A stretch of 64,000 nucleotides of DNA from Salipaludibacillus agaradhaerens (GCF_002019735.1 NZ_KV917378.1:1297869-1361868); one strand, 5' to 3'; counted from the first letter of the stretch, positions 26,468-34,997 are shown. Notes: generated from the sequence alone by a model not told the origin. Numbers and translations are program-made.

Positions 26468-28297
26468 CTAAGGCCCATTTTCTTCATGAAGCGGAAGCCT
26501 TACCGTGAATTTAGTCCCTTTTCCTTCTTTACTTTCCAACTGGATGTCTCCTCCATGATCTTCAATTATTTGAAACGAGACCATTAAACCTAAACCGGTT
26601 CCTTTTTCTTTCGTCGTAAAAAAAGGTTCTCCTACTCGTTCTAACAACGATTTAGGGATACCGTGCCCTTCATCAATTACTTCAACGATGGCATAGGAAC
26701 GGTCTTTTTTCAAACGGACAATAATTTTCCCTTTGTCCATCGCTTCAATGGCATTTTTAATAAAATTCATAAATACCTGTTTTATTTGATTGCTTATACA
26801 ATAAATGAATAAATTTTTATCCATTTCTTCAATTTCAATATAGATATTTTTTATAATTGCCTGAGTATTAAGTAACGTGACAATGTGCTCGATAAGTGAA
26901 TTTAATAAACAAGCATCTTTCTCAAGCTTTTGCGGCTTTGACATAATAAGTAGTTCATTTAATATTTGCTCTATTCGTTTAAATTCAGAATTCATGATAT
27001 CAAAATATTCTTTTTTACCTTGTCCGCTCATTTCTATAAGTTGAAGAAAGCCTTTTAGTGACGTAAGTGGATTTCTAATTTCATGAGCAATCCCTGCAGC
27101 CAATTGGCCAACAGCCGAAAGTTTCTCTGATTGATAGAGCAGTTCCTCTGATTTTTTCTTTTCAGTAATATCTCTAAATGTACAAACCATGCCGACTACC
27201 TTATCCGCTACGACCATTGGTGTCAAAACAAATTCAACAATGATGGGAGTACCATCTTTATGGAAGATGGACACTTCACTTTCTCGAATGACGGTCTCCT
27301 TAGATAGTTTATCGATAGAGGGAACGTTTTCTTCACCAATTGTTAGATGATTATCCGCGTTTTTCATAAACAGTTGTAGGAAAGCCTCTGTTGTTAATTC
27401 ATCTTTCGTATAGCCCGTCATCTTTTCCGCAGCATGATTCCACATGACAACATTGAAATCTTTATCTAGACCTGCAATACCTTCTTCAACAGATTCAAGG
27501 ATGAGTTCATTCATCTTTGACACTTCGAAATATTTTTCAAGACTATCACGCTCTGACGTAATATCTTTAATAATACCGTAAACACCAATAATATTGGATT
27601 GAACAATGATTGGAAGAGTTGTAATGAGTAAATGAAACGGATGATTGACGTCTTCAGAGAAGTTTATTTCCATTGCTTGTGGCTTTCCATTAATAGCATA
27701 GTTAAATAAAAATTCGACACTTTTCAACTTGTTCTTAGGGACAAATTCTTTATAATGACTACCTAAAAATAACTTTTCATCTAAAGGAAATAAGTTTTTA
27801 AATGCTGAATTAATCGCTAAAATATTTCCGTCCATATCAATAGAGCAGACAGCTTCTGGATGTTTTTGAAAAAGGGTTCTATAGCTTTCTTCGACCACTT
27901 CCATCGCTAAATGCTTTTGTGTAATATCTTGAAAGATGACTAATAGACCCCCATTTTTCGGAAAAGCCTGTACATGAAACCACGTATCATTGGCTGAATA
28001 ATATTCATCAAACTCCACAGAGGTTTCCTTCATGAGGGCATGATGAAAGGCTTCATAGAAGAACGTTCTCACTAATTCAGGAAGTTCCTCCCATAATTCC
28101 TTCCCGAGCATTTCCTCTCTCTTAATACTCATATGTGCTTCAGCAGCTTCATTTATGTACAAGAATCTCCAATTTCCATCCAGGTACATGACCCCATCAG
28201 AAAGAAGGTCCATCGTCTTAGAGAAAGAAGCAACGAGATCGGTTGCATTAACTCCTTTGCCTAAAAGTGACTCGATATTATTATTATGAGTTCTCAT
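26468..28297 (-). CDS. PAS-domain sensor histidine kinase, KinA-like sporulation kinase
   Basis: 609 residues from the ATG at 28297 (AGGAG 8 nt upstream). No membrane segment. Three PAS domains (about 25-130, 140-255 and 270-385), then HisKA with phospho-accepting His405 (IAHEIRNPLTSLKGFLQLI) and a HATPase_c domain with N box NFIKNAIEAM, G1 DEGHGIP and G2 GTGLGL. Soluble three-PAS layout, length and His position match B. subtilis KinA as I remember it (606 residues, His405). No response regulator is adjacent, as for phosphorelay kinases that feed Spo0F and Spo0A. Assignment to KinA rather than KinE is inference. Confidence 0.9.
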   Translation of the reverse strand: MRTHNNNIESLLGKGVNATDLVASFSKTMDLLSDGVMYLDGNWRFLYINEAAEAHMSIKREEMLGKELWEELPELVRTFFYEAFHHALMKETSVEFDEYYSANDTWFHVQAFPKNGGLLVIFQDITQKHLAMEVVEESYRTLFQKHPEAVCSIDMDGNILAINSAFKNLFPLDEKLFLGSHYKEFVPKNKLKSVEFLFNYAINGKPQAMEINFSEDVNHPFHLLITTLPIIVQSNIIGVYGIIKDITSERDSLEKYFEVSKMNELILESVEEGIAGLDKDFNVVMWNHAAEKMTGYTKDELTTEAFLQLFMKNADNHLTIGEENVPSIDKLSKETVIRESEVSIFHKDGTPIIVEFVLTPMVVADKVVGMVCTFRDITEKKKSEELLYQSEKLSAVGQLAAGIAHEIRNPLTSLKGFLQLIEMSGQGKKEYFDIMNSEFKRIEQILNELLIMSKPQKLEKDACLLNSLIEHIVTLLNTQAIIKNIYIEIEEMDKNLFIYCISNQIKQVFMNFIKNAIEAMDKGKIIVRLKKDRSYAIVEVIDEGHGIPKSLLERVGEPFFTTKEKGTGLGLMVSFQIIEDHGGDIQLESKEGKGTKFTVRLPLHEENGP

Positions 28298-28489
28298 TAC
28301 CGTCACTCCTATCACTTCACTTACTTGAACAGACGCTCTCAAGTAAAATCACATCGAAATTTGTATAAACCTTCTATTATTCTTTTTATAAGAACCAACT
28401 TACCCCTATCTTACCAAAAAATTGTTCACCATACGGAACTTTTTAAAAGTATTACACATTATTTATCGTCCCCACTCCCGAATATGTGA

Positions 28490-28520
28490 TAAAAAACACG
28501 GCCATTCGTTATGGCCGTGT
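28490..28520 (-). terminator. Terminator of the manganese catalase gene
   Basis: ACACGGCCAT and ATGGCCGTGT form a perfect 10-bp stem, followed on the minus strand by TTTTTT, 14 bp after the catalase stop. Confidence 0.9.
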
Positions 28521-28534
28521 CAGTTCGTGTAGAT

Positions 28535-29428
28535 TTAAAGTCCAGCCGATCTCTGGAGACGCTTAGCAATTTCTTGAAACATCTCCTCTGTTATCCCTGG
28601 AGCAAATTCTTCAGGAACCTCTTCTAAATCTGGAATAGGTCCTCCCTCAGGCGTCCCTTGAATAACCTCAAGAGGTCCGCCATCTGGGTGTTCACCTTTC
28701 CAGATTTTGCGAATTTCTTTATAATCATTATCACTAAACGTGTATAGTTTTCGTTGTGAGCCCATATCCTCAAATTTTCTCGCTGTCTCGAATTGACGAT
28801 TATCTAAGTTTGGGATAGGGAGCATTTTTTTCACATCTACTCCTGTAATAACTTCAAGCGCTTTAGCGTAAGCAAGGATGTGAACGCCACCTCTGACGAG
28901 TAAATAACCAGTCATTTCCCGTGCTACTGGATTATCTGTCATTTCATAAACACGCATTTTATGGGTGCGTGCACCACATTCAAGGAAAAAGTTGTGAAGT
29001 AAGTCTAATACAAGGTTACCACTGTTAAAAACATAATCTCCAGACCACGGTCGCCCCATCGAATCACTCGGTATTGATGTTTGTGCTGTCTGAATAAAAT
29101 GGTGTGAGTTCCGTTTATCTTTTGCATTTCTCATTGGTGTCACATCAGGATCACCCGGGAAAGTTGTCCCTGTGATCATTAAGTTAATCGTATTTGAAAC
29201 GAGCTCTACGTGACCAAATTCTTCTGCTGTTATGCTGGCAATTAAATCGTAAAAAGGACGATATTTATTCTTTTGCCTAAAATTAAACGATTGGAACATA
29301 TAATTATTTAAAGTGGACATCTCACCATATTTTCCACCTAATAATTCCTGTACCGCTGCTGCCCCGTTTGGGTCTGGGTTTTTCGGCATTGGCAGTTCAA
29401 TTTGGAGTTTATCTATTCGTTTGAACAA
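28535..29428 (-). CDS. Manganese (non-haem) catalase
   Basis: 297 residues from a TTG at 29428, giving the usual start MFKRIDKLQIELP; another TTG at 29431 is also in frame and AGGAGGG lies 5-8 nt upstream. Four-helix ferritin-like core with metal-binding blocks AAAVQELLGGKYGEMST, ITAEEFGHVEL and FFLECGARTHKMRVYEMTD. It splits hydrogen peroxide with a di-manganese centre. Related Bacillus proteins (YdbD, YjqC, CotJC) include spore-coat forms, so vegetative or spore use is open. Confidence 0.94.
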   Translation of the reverse strand: MFKRIDKLQIELPMPKNPDPNGAAAVQELLGGKYGEMSTLNNYMFQSFNFRQKNKYRPFYDLIASITAEEFGHVELVSNTINLMITGTTFPGDPDVTPMRNAKDKRNSHHFIQTAQTSIPSDSMGRPWSGDYVFNSGNLVLDLLHNFFLECGARTHKMRVYEMTDNPVAREMTGYLLVRGGVHILAYAKALEVITGVDVKKMLPIPNLDNRQFETARKFEDMGSQRKLYTFSDNDYKEIRKIWKGEHPDGGPLEVIQGTPEGGPIPDLEEVPEEFAPGITEEMFQEIAKRLQRSAGL

Positions 29429-29531
29429 CAAAAATCCCTCCTGATATTTCGGCTTCGCCGGCCGGCTACAAAGCTACAAATAATGTATATGCTTTATACA
29501 ACTTGGCCTAACACCTTTTCAAAAGGGAAAA

Positions 29532-30269
29532 CTAATACGCGTCTATATTAAGTTCCACTGGAACGTGATCTAGAAGACGTACACCGTTAGGAGTAACATG
29601 ACACCGGCAAGCACTGAGGACCACTCCCGCCTGCTCTGCTATTAAAAGAGCATTCGTAAAGTCTGGATCTATCTCAGCCGCAGGCTGAAGCTCTTTAATA
29701 TCACTGCGCTGGGATACAAATAAAATAGCTGCACGCCATCCTAGTTCTTTGGAAATTTCGGCCAGTTCTAGTACATGCTTTGTTCCTCTAGCTGTTACAG
29801 CGTCAGGGAAAAAGCCTGTGCCATTCCGATTAACAAGTGTCACACCCTTCACTTCTACAACCATGTATTCATCATCTTTTTGGAGAAGGTGATCCCACCT
29901 TGACCTTCCTTTTGTATACTCACTGCGTAAATATCTCCAGTTGGTAAAATCGGACAATTGTTGTTGTTCAAGGGCGAGACCCGTCAGCTTATTCGGCAAT
30001 GTGGCATTAATGGATACCCAATTGTCGCTAGTCGAATCCTTCACACACACCGCTGAAAATTTCGTCTTACGTCTTGGGTCGCTATTAGGAAGTAAATACA
30101 GCTCCGCACCTTGAATAAGCAGTTCTTTTAATCGACCAGAATCTGGTAAGTACGCCTCGATAATGTCGCCACTCTCTAATATTTGACACCTTATTAAAAA
30201 GCGGTTTGGTCTGTCGATGAATATGGCTCTTATTATTGAAGATGAGTACGGAATAAAAACGCTTGACAA
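29532..30269 (-). CDS. sfsA: SfsA family protein
   Basis: 245 residues, full length. SfsA marks: FIDRPNRFL, AYLPDSGRLKELL, YTKGRSRWDHLL, YMVVEVKGVTL and FFPDAVTARGTKHV. The Asp, Glu and Lys arrangement (FPDA, then VEVKG) resembles a nuclease fold; the E. coli protein was described as a DNA-binding stimulator of sugar fermentation genes. Starts with TTG; AAAGGGG lies 8 nt upstream. It is 33 bp downstream of a lipoprotein gene, probably one operon. Confidence 0.92.
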   Translation of the reverse strand: MSSVFIPYSSSIIRAIFIDRPNRFLIRCQILESGDIIEAYLPDSGRLKELLIQGAELYLLPNSDPRRKTKFSAVCVKDSTSDNWVSINATLPNKLTGLALEQQQLSDFTNWRYLRSEYTKGRSRWDHLLQKDDEYMVVEVKGVTLVNRNGTGFFPDAVTARGTKHVLELAEISKELGWRAAILFVSQRSDIKELQPAAEIDPDFTNALLIAEQAGVVLSACRCHVTPNGVRLLDHVPVELNIDAY

Positions 30270-30302
30270 AGCTTCAGCCCCTTTCTGCTTTAATTTATAG
30301 GA

Positions 30303-30917
30303 TTATCTCACCTCGATCACTAGAGATGTGGCATATTGATGCGTAATAGGTTGACCTTCTTGCAATATAGTAAAATCAGCACGTAATTCAATTTCATATT
30401 CCCCTGGAGGAAAACCAGGCTCCTCCATAAAAGAATGGAAAAAGTCTGCATGCTCATCAGTCTCGCTATATGAAATGCGTTTAACATAGTCTTCTTCATA
30501 CCATTCTTTCTGTTTTAAAACAGTCTTCTCTTCTAGTTCAGTCGTAGGATAGTATAGGAGTTCAACACCCCTGTCTACTTCATGCAATTCAAAATAAAGC
30601 GGACTCTCGACATGGATAATCTCTAGTTCCTCTCTCTCTCCTTTATATTGAAGCTTACCTGTTAGCTGAATCTGCTCTTTTGATTCGTACACAGCTTTTT
30701 CGGAAATCAAACGAAGTATGAATTCACCAGCATCAGTTTCCGCAACCACTAATCCTTCATGTTCATTTTTATCTTCCTCGTTATTTATATGTTCACGCTC
30801 ATACTCATTGCTGTTTATAGAGGTGTTATCAGAATCTGTCACTTCCTCAGAAAGGTGACTACAAGCAGCTAACATTAAGAAAAGACTTGATAGGATCCAA
30901 ACTCTCGGATTGAGCAT
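30303..30917 (-). CDS. Hypothetical lipoprotein (204 residues)
   Basis: The ATG at 30917 follows GGGGAAGG. The signal peptide ends in lipobox LMLAAC. An acidic Asp/Glu/Asn linker follows, then a beta-rich region with VYESKEQIQLTGKLQYKG and PPGEYEIELRADF, resembling the intracellular proteinase inhibitor (BsuPI) or immunoglobulin-like folds of secreted Bacillus proteins. The function is unknown. It is 33 bp upstream of sfsA. Confidence 0.8.
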   Translation of the reverse strand: MLNPRVWILSSLFLMLAACSHLSEEVTDSDNTSINSNEYEREHINNEEDKNEHEGLVVAETDAGEFILRLISEKAVYESKEQIQLTGKLQYKGEREELEIIHVESPLYFELHEVDRGVELLYYPTTELEEKTVLKQKEWYEEDYVKRISYSETDEHADFFHSFMEEPGFPPGEYEIELRADFTILQEGQPITHQYATSLVIEVR

Positions 30918-31135
30918 AACCTTCCCCTCCCATGTATGAGGCACTATCGTTCGTCTTCATTTTACTCAATTAGGAAATTTTTTGTCTATATGTACCCTTG
31001 CTCTTTCATTATTTTTGTTATTTACTGTTCTGAAAAGAATGTTGCATGATATAAATTAAAAGGCAAAACTTAAGCTATCTCTTTAATCATCATGCTTATA
31101 TGCATCTCCTTTGTATCTGTCGCAAAATAAACACT

Positions 31136-31175
31136 TTTAAAGCTGCCTCTCTTCTCAAAGTCAGACAGCTTTAAA
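31136..31175 (-). terminator. Hairpin after a small broken membrane frame
   Basis: TTTAAAGCTG pairs with CAGCTTTAAA, with an inner loop of 20 nt. On the minus strand it lies 25 bp after the stop of the 31203-31337 frame, with a modest T-rich tail. Confidence 0.5.
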
Positions 31176-31202
31176 TCATTAATTAATAACTATTTCATTT
31201 TA

Positions 31203-31337
31203 AAATAGACGATTGGCTATCATTAATGGCGATTCTAAAAGCAATAAAATACCAACGATCAACACGGTCAATATTATAATAAGCACAAATCCTGCCAATA
31301 ATATTGCTGTTTTTTCACATTGCTTCCACTTGACAGC
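31203..31337 (-). pseudogene. Possible N-terminally truncated small membrane protein
   Basis: An open minus-strand frame of 44 codons after a TAA encodes a charged KWKQCEK segment, a long hydrophobic stretch (LLAGFVLIIILTVLIVGILL) and ESPLMIANRLF. No ATG, GTG or TTG lies before the membrane segment and there is no ribosome binding site. A terminator-like hairpin follows. An R2 repeat begins about 55 bp upstream, so the 5' end may have been lost when it inserted (inference). Confidence 0.35.
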
Positions 31338-31392
31338 TTACGAAAAAACCAACTATAAGTGAATCGATTTCATAAATCATAGTTGTATCTAT

Positions 31393-31630
31393 TTCGGAAC
31401 GTTATGACTCATTCCACTACAGATGGACGCTTTCCGTGGGCTCTCCTGCACCTCATTTTGCCTTTGCAAAGCACAGTCAGAGTGGATTTTCAGACGTCGC
31501 TTCTTCGCACAAGAGTCGCTATCTTTCGTTCCAACTCTTCGTTTCTAACGACGAATAATTTGTTATTTTCCCCACTATTACTCGTTATATTGAGCGTGAC
31601 ATTGCATTATGAAATTCATTCAAGTAGAAG
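31393..31630 (+). repeat. R2 dispersed repeat, copy 1
   Basis: About 240 bp closely similar to 43788-44021: shared blocks CGGAACGTTATGACTCATT, CCACTACAGAT, ACGCTTTCCGT, TTTCAGAC, CTTTCGTTCCA, GTTTCTAACGACGAA and CGTTATATTGAGCGTGACATT. A 100-codon frame inside it (31383-31685) is incidental. The middle resembles the GGACGCTTTCCGCGGGC repeat that I remember from many Bacillaceae. Confidence 0.85.
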
Positions 31631-31735
31631 CGTTATAGTCAAAGATAAAAGGTTGGATGACATCCATATGCACACGCCTTGGTAAAAGTCGCCTACCTCT
31701 TATCTATCCGATTAAAGAACTATACAATCCCAATC

Positions 31736-32050
31736 TTACTCAAGCTTGACTGCTGTTCCATAGACAAGAACTTCTGACGTTCCTGACATGATTGAAGATG
31801 AGGAATATCTCACATTTACAATCGCATCTGCTCCAAGTGAGTCTGCTTTAGAGAGCATTTCTTTTTCTGCAATTTCCCGTGCTTCATTAAACATTTCTTC
31901 ATATTCCTTCATTTTACCTCCCACAAGTCCACGTAATCCCCCAACAATGTCCTTCCCTACGTGTTTCGCCTGTACTGTATTTCCTGATACAATGCCAAGT
32001 GCTTGAACAATCGTTCTGCCTGCTACTGTTTCTGTATTAACCATGATCAT
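31736..32050 (-). CDS. YbjQ/UPF0145 heavy-metal-binding-domain protein
   Basis: 104 residues from the ATG at 32050 (AAGGAGAG 8 nt upstream). The whole protein is the YbjQ domain: VNTETVAGRTIVQALGIVSG at the start, GGLRGLVGG, and ADSLGADAIVNVRYSSS towards the end. These proteins form pentameric rings; the metal-binding name comes from structural resemblance and the function is unsettled. It stands alone on the minus strand. Confidence 0.9.
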   Translation of the reverse strand: MIMVNTETVAGRTIVQALGIVSGNTVQAKHVGKDIVGGLRGLVGGKMKEYEEMFNEAREIAEKEMLSKADSLGADAIVNVRYSSSSIMSGTSEVLVYGTAVKLE

Positions 32051-32139
32051 TGCTCTCTCTCCTTCACTCATTCATTATTCTTTTCCTTAAAGTATTTACG
32101 GAAAAGGATTTAAAAAGTTCCGTCATGTGACTGTTTTAA

Positions 32140-32256
32140 TTATAATAAGCAATTAATCATTATAACCGTCTTCCCGTCAACGTTTTTCAAGATTTCCTCT
32201 TCCAAAGTAGCTTTTAGTTGTTTCTTTATTTCTTCATTTAATAGGCTCTCTTTCAC
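32140..32256 (-). CDS. Candidate small protein (38 residues)
   Basis: A GTG-initiated frame whose product has strong charge patterning (KESLLNEEIKKQLKATLEEE, then NVDGKTVIM). It looks protein-like, but there is no clear ribosome binding site and I know no family, so it may be a remnant. Confidence 0.25.
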   Translation of the reverse strand: MKESLLNEEIKKQLKATLEEEILKNVDGKTVIMINCLL

Positions 32257-32419
32257 ATTGAAGGCTATATGGAGATAAAACCTGATATTCGTCCTTAGCA
32301 GTAAATAATACAAAACCTTTACTTTTATTCTTAAAACTCTTTTGTTTATATTTAAATTGCACAGTGATCATTTTGACTATATAATTATATCAATGAAAGA
32401 TTAGACGGAGGGGACAAGT

Positions 32420-32665
32420 ATGATTGCAGCAAAACTAAAAGAAATGTCTCAAAATGACCGAATTGAAACAGGCATTATTGTCGCTATTCTAGCGCTATCA
32501 GTTATTATAGGCATTATTGTAGGACGGCAGGAAGAATGGATTGCACCACGTAACTTTACCGCTGGATATATGGTTGGATCGCTTACATCTATTATTATTT
32601 TATTCAGTATTTACCGCTCAATTTCAATTATTGCTAAAATGCTGGATAAGAAACGCTCTGTTTAA
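32420..32665 (+). CDS. Hypothetical two-helix membrane protein (81 residues)
   Basis: GGAGGGG lies 6 nt before the ATG. Two hydrophobic segments (IETGIIVAILALSVIIGIIVG and MVGSLTSIIILFSIYRSISII) are joined by a short polar loop with a Trp, and the C-terminus is basic (LDKKRSV), so both ends probably face the cytoplasm. A terminator at 32751-32815 follows. I do not recognise the family. Confidence 0.75.
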   Translation: MIAAKLKEMSQNDRIETGIIVAILALSVIIGIIVGRQEEWIAPRNFTAGYMVGSLTSIIILFSIYRSISIIAKMLDKKRSV

Positions 32666-32750
32666 ATGTCGTTCAACCTCACTCAACTAGTACGTGGATA
32701 TAATCGGGTTAGTGCATATGTTTAATGTCATATTTCTTAACCTTTTATAT

Positions 32751-32815
32751 AAAGCCATTGGCTGACTTCGCTCACTGTTAAACAGTGCACGTGAAGTTCT
32801 GACAATGGCTTTTTT
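32751..32815 (+). terminator. Terminator of the 32420 gene
   Basis: AAAGCCATTG pairs with CAATGGCTTT around an inner TGACTTCGC...GTGAAGTT and CACTG...CAGTG stem, followed by TTTTT on the plus strand. Confidence 0.85.
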
Positions 32816-32860
32816 GAATGGTCAGTAAATGTATTCAATATAGAGGAGTCTCTTTACAGA

Positions 32861-32885
32861 AAAAACTCGCCTTCTCGGCGAGTTT
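32861..32885 (-). terminator. Terminator with no clear upstream gene
   Basis: AAACTCGCC and GGCGAGTTT form a 9-bp stem with a TTTTTT tail on the minus strand. It may be a back-up terminator for the sinI-like unit or the mark of a gene now lost from 32886-33150. Confidence 0.75.
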
Positions 32886-33149
32886 AAAAAGTTTTATAAA
32901 TATGACCAGTATTAGCAGCAATTCCTCTACGTCCCAAATCTATTAGAAGGTTGCTACACTATTTTTATTAAATTTCACCACACGAACACTTCCAAAACGA
33001 AAACGTTTACTTTATCATTTTATAAAACCAGCCTTTACAAGCCATATCTGACTTTAACACACTGGTGTTTCAACGTTTACGTTGAACTCTCCCTATTTGT
33101 TTGCTGAACCTATCTCAACGAGAAGACATTTAAAGCAATGTATTATTAC

Positions 33150-33190
33150 AAAAAACATTAAAGTAGCTTCTATGCCCGTATCTTTAATGT
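33150..33190 (-). terminator. Terminator of the sinI-like gene
   Basis: ACATTAAAG and CTTTAATGT form a 9-bp stem and are followed on the minus strand by TTTTTT. It begins 3 bp after the sinI-like stop, closing a monocistronic unit. Confidence 0.85.
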
Positions 33191-33192
33191 TG

Positions 33193-33315
33193 CTATTTTT
33201 GCTTTTCCTTCAAAAAGGATCGCACTTCTTCTGGTGTCAGCCCTAGTTCTTTCGCAGCCTGAATCAGTGCCACCCATTCTTGGTCATGTTGTTCTTCTCT
33301 TTTAATAGTGAGCAT
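33193..33315 (-). CDS. sinI: SinI-family anti-repressor (40 residues)
   Basis: A short frame from the ATG at 33315, preceded by AAGGGAGG at 9 nt. The core DQEWVALIQAAKELGLTPEE and then VRSFL matches the SinI domain: Glu-Trp pair, Leu-Ile, Ala-Lys, then S/TPEEIR-x-FL. In B. subtilis SinI binds SinR through this helix-hook and frees biofilm matrix operons from repression. No sinR lies next to it, so its partner must be elsewhere. It has its own terminator, a c-di-GMP-I riboswitch in its leader and Spo0A-box-like sites upstream. The Shine-Dalgarno GGGAGGC can pair with the GCCTC that follows the aptamer. Confidence 0.85.
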   Translation of the reverse strand: MLTIKREEQHDQEWVALIQAAKELGLTPEEVRSFLKEKQK

Positions 33316-33336
33316 GAGGTAAGCCTCCCTTATGTC

Positions 33337-33436
33337 ACTCCATTGAGGCGACTGTGCAATCATAGAATATAATAATTCCTTAGATTCACAGTTTTGCGTC
33401 CCGACCTTTCGATAGGGTTGCCTTTTCTGAATGAGT
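33337..33436 (-). promoter_or_regulatory. c-di-GMP-I (GEMM) riboswitch in the sinI leader
   Basis: Read on the minus strand. The core hairpin has GGCAACCC, a GAAA tetraloop in ATCGAAAGGT, and GGGACGCAAA, the diagnostic c-di-GMP-I block (33391-33422). The second hairpin is closed by ACTGTG/CACAGT and carries CTAAG opposite TATG (33362-33384), the 11-nt receptor that docks the GAAA tetraloop. ACTCATT (33430-33436) can pair with AATGGAGT (33337-33344) to close the three-way junction. Downstream, GCCTC can pair either with GAGTGAC-side sequence or with the Shine-Dalgarno (33323-33331), which suggests translational control; ligand turning sinI off is inferred from pairing only. Confidence 0.85.
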
Positions 33437-33495
33437 AGATGATATAAATAGTAGTATGTGTATTAAATTCCTTATAACGAACGATAGCTAGTAAA

Positions 33496-33513
33496 TTCGA
33501 CATAACCGACAAA
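33496..33513 (-). promoter_or_regulatory. Tandem Spo0A-box-like sites upstream of sinI
   Basis: On the minus strand TTTGTCGGT is followed by ATGTCGAA. The second holds the core TGTCGAA exactly; the first differs from it in the last two bases. They start 9 bp apart, about one helical turn, and lie 60 bp before the aptamer, where the promoter must be. B. subtilis sinI is also activated by Spo0A~P. Confidence 0.5.
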
Positions 33514-33789
33514 TTTCTTTAGTTATATTGACATCCCTTTCTATTAATACACCCCCGTTATGTTCTATATTACGAATGTAGTAGCTAAATCATAATATTT
33601 TTCCTCAAATATGTAAATGAGTACAAATACTTAAATTATCAAAATTATCTATAATTCCCTATTTACTCCCTGTGATAAACGACTTGTATAAGCTTATTAA
33701 AGGGTTAATCACACTGAAACAGTTCTTTATATTTAGTCTATTAGGTCTACTTCCTGTTGAAAAACAAATACAGGAAAAAACAAGAAAAT

Positions 33790-33818
33790 TGTCATTTAGT
33801 TAATATGACAGTCTTTTT
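33790..33818 (+). terminator. Possible plus-strand terminator in the gene-free stretch
   Basis: TGTCAT and ATGACA form a short stem around TTAGTTAAT, followed by TCTTTTT. No plus-strand gene precedes it. Confidence 0.35.
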
Positions 33819-34961
33819 CCCCTTTTCATCTTTATTAGAGGTTAAATCTATTGTGAATTTTTTCAAAACTATTTCCCCTTTCAATTTGAAAGGACTATAA
33901 AATTGGTATTATTTAATGACACATTCTACTTAAATAAGGAAATAATTTAGAAACATATTTAAAATTAGCAACTCTCTAAGTAGTCAAGCCCACCTTTCTG
34001 TCATTTACATTTAGTCAATATGACCCGATTTTTCACAACTTTATATATGGTCCGACGATTAGAATAACACTTAAATGGCTATAAGAACGGTCTAATCTTT
34101 TACCAAAAGCAAAAAAGAAGAATGATATTTAATATTCTCCTACTTCTAGAAGTATCTTGTCTATGACTTTATATCTATAATTACTCAGAAATAAGAACGT
34201 AAGATGGAAAAAGACCTTAAAATTGTTTATTTCTCTCTTACAAAACGAACGAGTCATTTACCTTCAACTATATTTTCTCTTCTAAGTGGTATACGTGTAT
34301 TGAATCATTATACCTAAATTCCCTAACCTTAATGTATTTTTATGGGAATCAATCGTCAATACGTTCTTCTAATTCTGCTTTCAAAACAGTCACTTTATGT
34401 TTTCTCTACCATAGTCACAGTTATATAGTAAATAAAGACCTACAGCTATCGTAAGAGAAATACAAAACTTGGTCTGTTTACCGAGAGAATTCCCCTAGTT
34501 CTAATGAAATATTTGAATTAAACACACTAGATTAAAAACTGATCATGTGACCCTTAATAATGCTGATCCATAATGACTAAACCCATATTTAACTTTTTAA
34601 AACGTTAATCATATACATCTAGTTATTTCACTAAGCTTCACCCTCTAGTTTTACGTCCACATACCTACTTGAATTGTCCCCCTAATTGTAAACTTTATTT
34701 TATATGTAAGTTATCTCATACTGATCAGTTGGCTTGGTTTCTAATATCACCTTTTAATGATTGAACGGCCTTTTTGCTTATTCATTTTTGAGGAATGGAT
34801 ATACTTTCGATAGAAAATATTTAAAGTTAAAATAATACACCGCCATATTTTATGCTTAATCAAAACATTTACAGAGATAGGTTTATTAATGTAGGCTCCA
34901 TGACGGATTATCCTAATAACCCAGAATTATATTTTAAAAATGAGCTATTCAACATACCTCT

Positions 34962-34997
34962 AACGACTTTAACGTAGAAATAAATGTTAAAGCCGTT
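34962..34997 (-). terminator. Hairpin downstream of yhbH
   Basis: AACGACTTTAAC and GTTAAAGCCGTT pair over 12 bp with one mismatch. There is no U-tract, so it is a weak candidate for the yhbH 3' end, 85 bp after the stop. Confidence 0.45.

Larger units (their letters stand above)
33437..34961. other. 1.5-kb gene-free, AT-rich stretch
   Basis: No frame with a ribosome binding site, no gene remnant I can name. It holds the Spo0A-like boxes at its left end and a possible plus-strand terminator at 33790-33818. A GTCATTTA...TTAGT(C/T)AATATGAC motif occurs at about 33790 and again near 33999. The stretch may be decayed sequence or host small RNAs. Confidence 0.5.

Noticed and set aside
31383-31685. 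Plus-strand frame of 100 codons
   Set aside because: It lies almost wholly inside R2 copy 1; the other R2 copies do not keep the frame.
32884-32960. Minus-strand frame ending LGRRGIAANTGHIYKTF before a terminator
   Set aside because: No start codon with a ribosome binding site and a stop 24 codons upstream; too short to call even as a remnant of a named gene.
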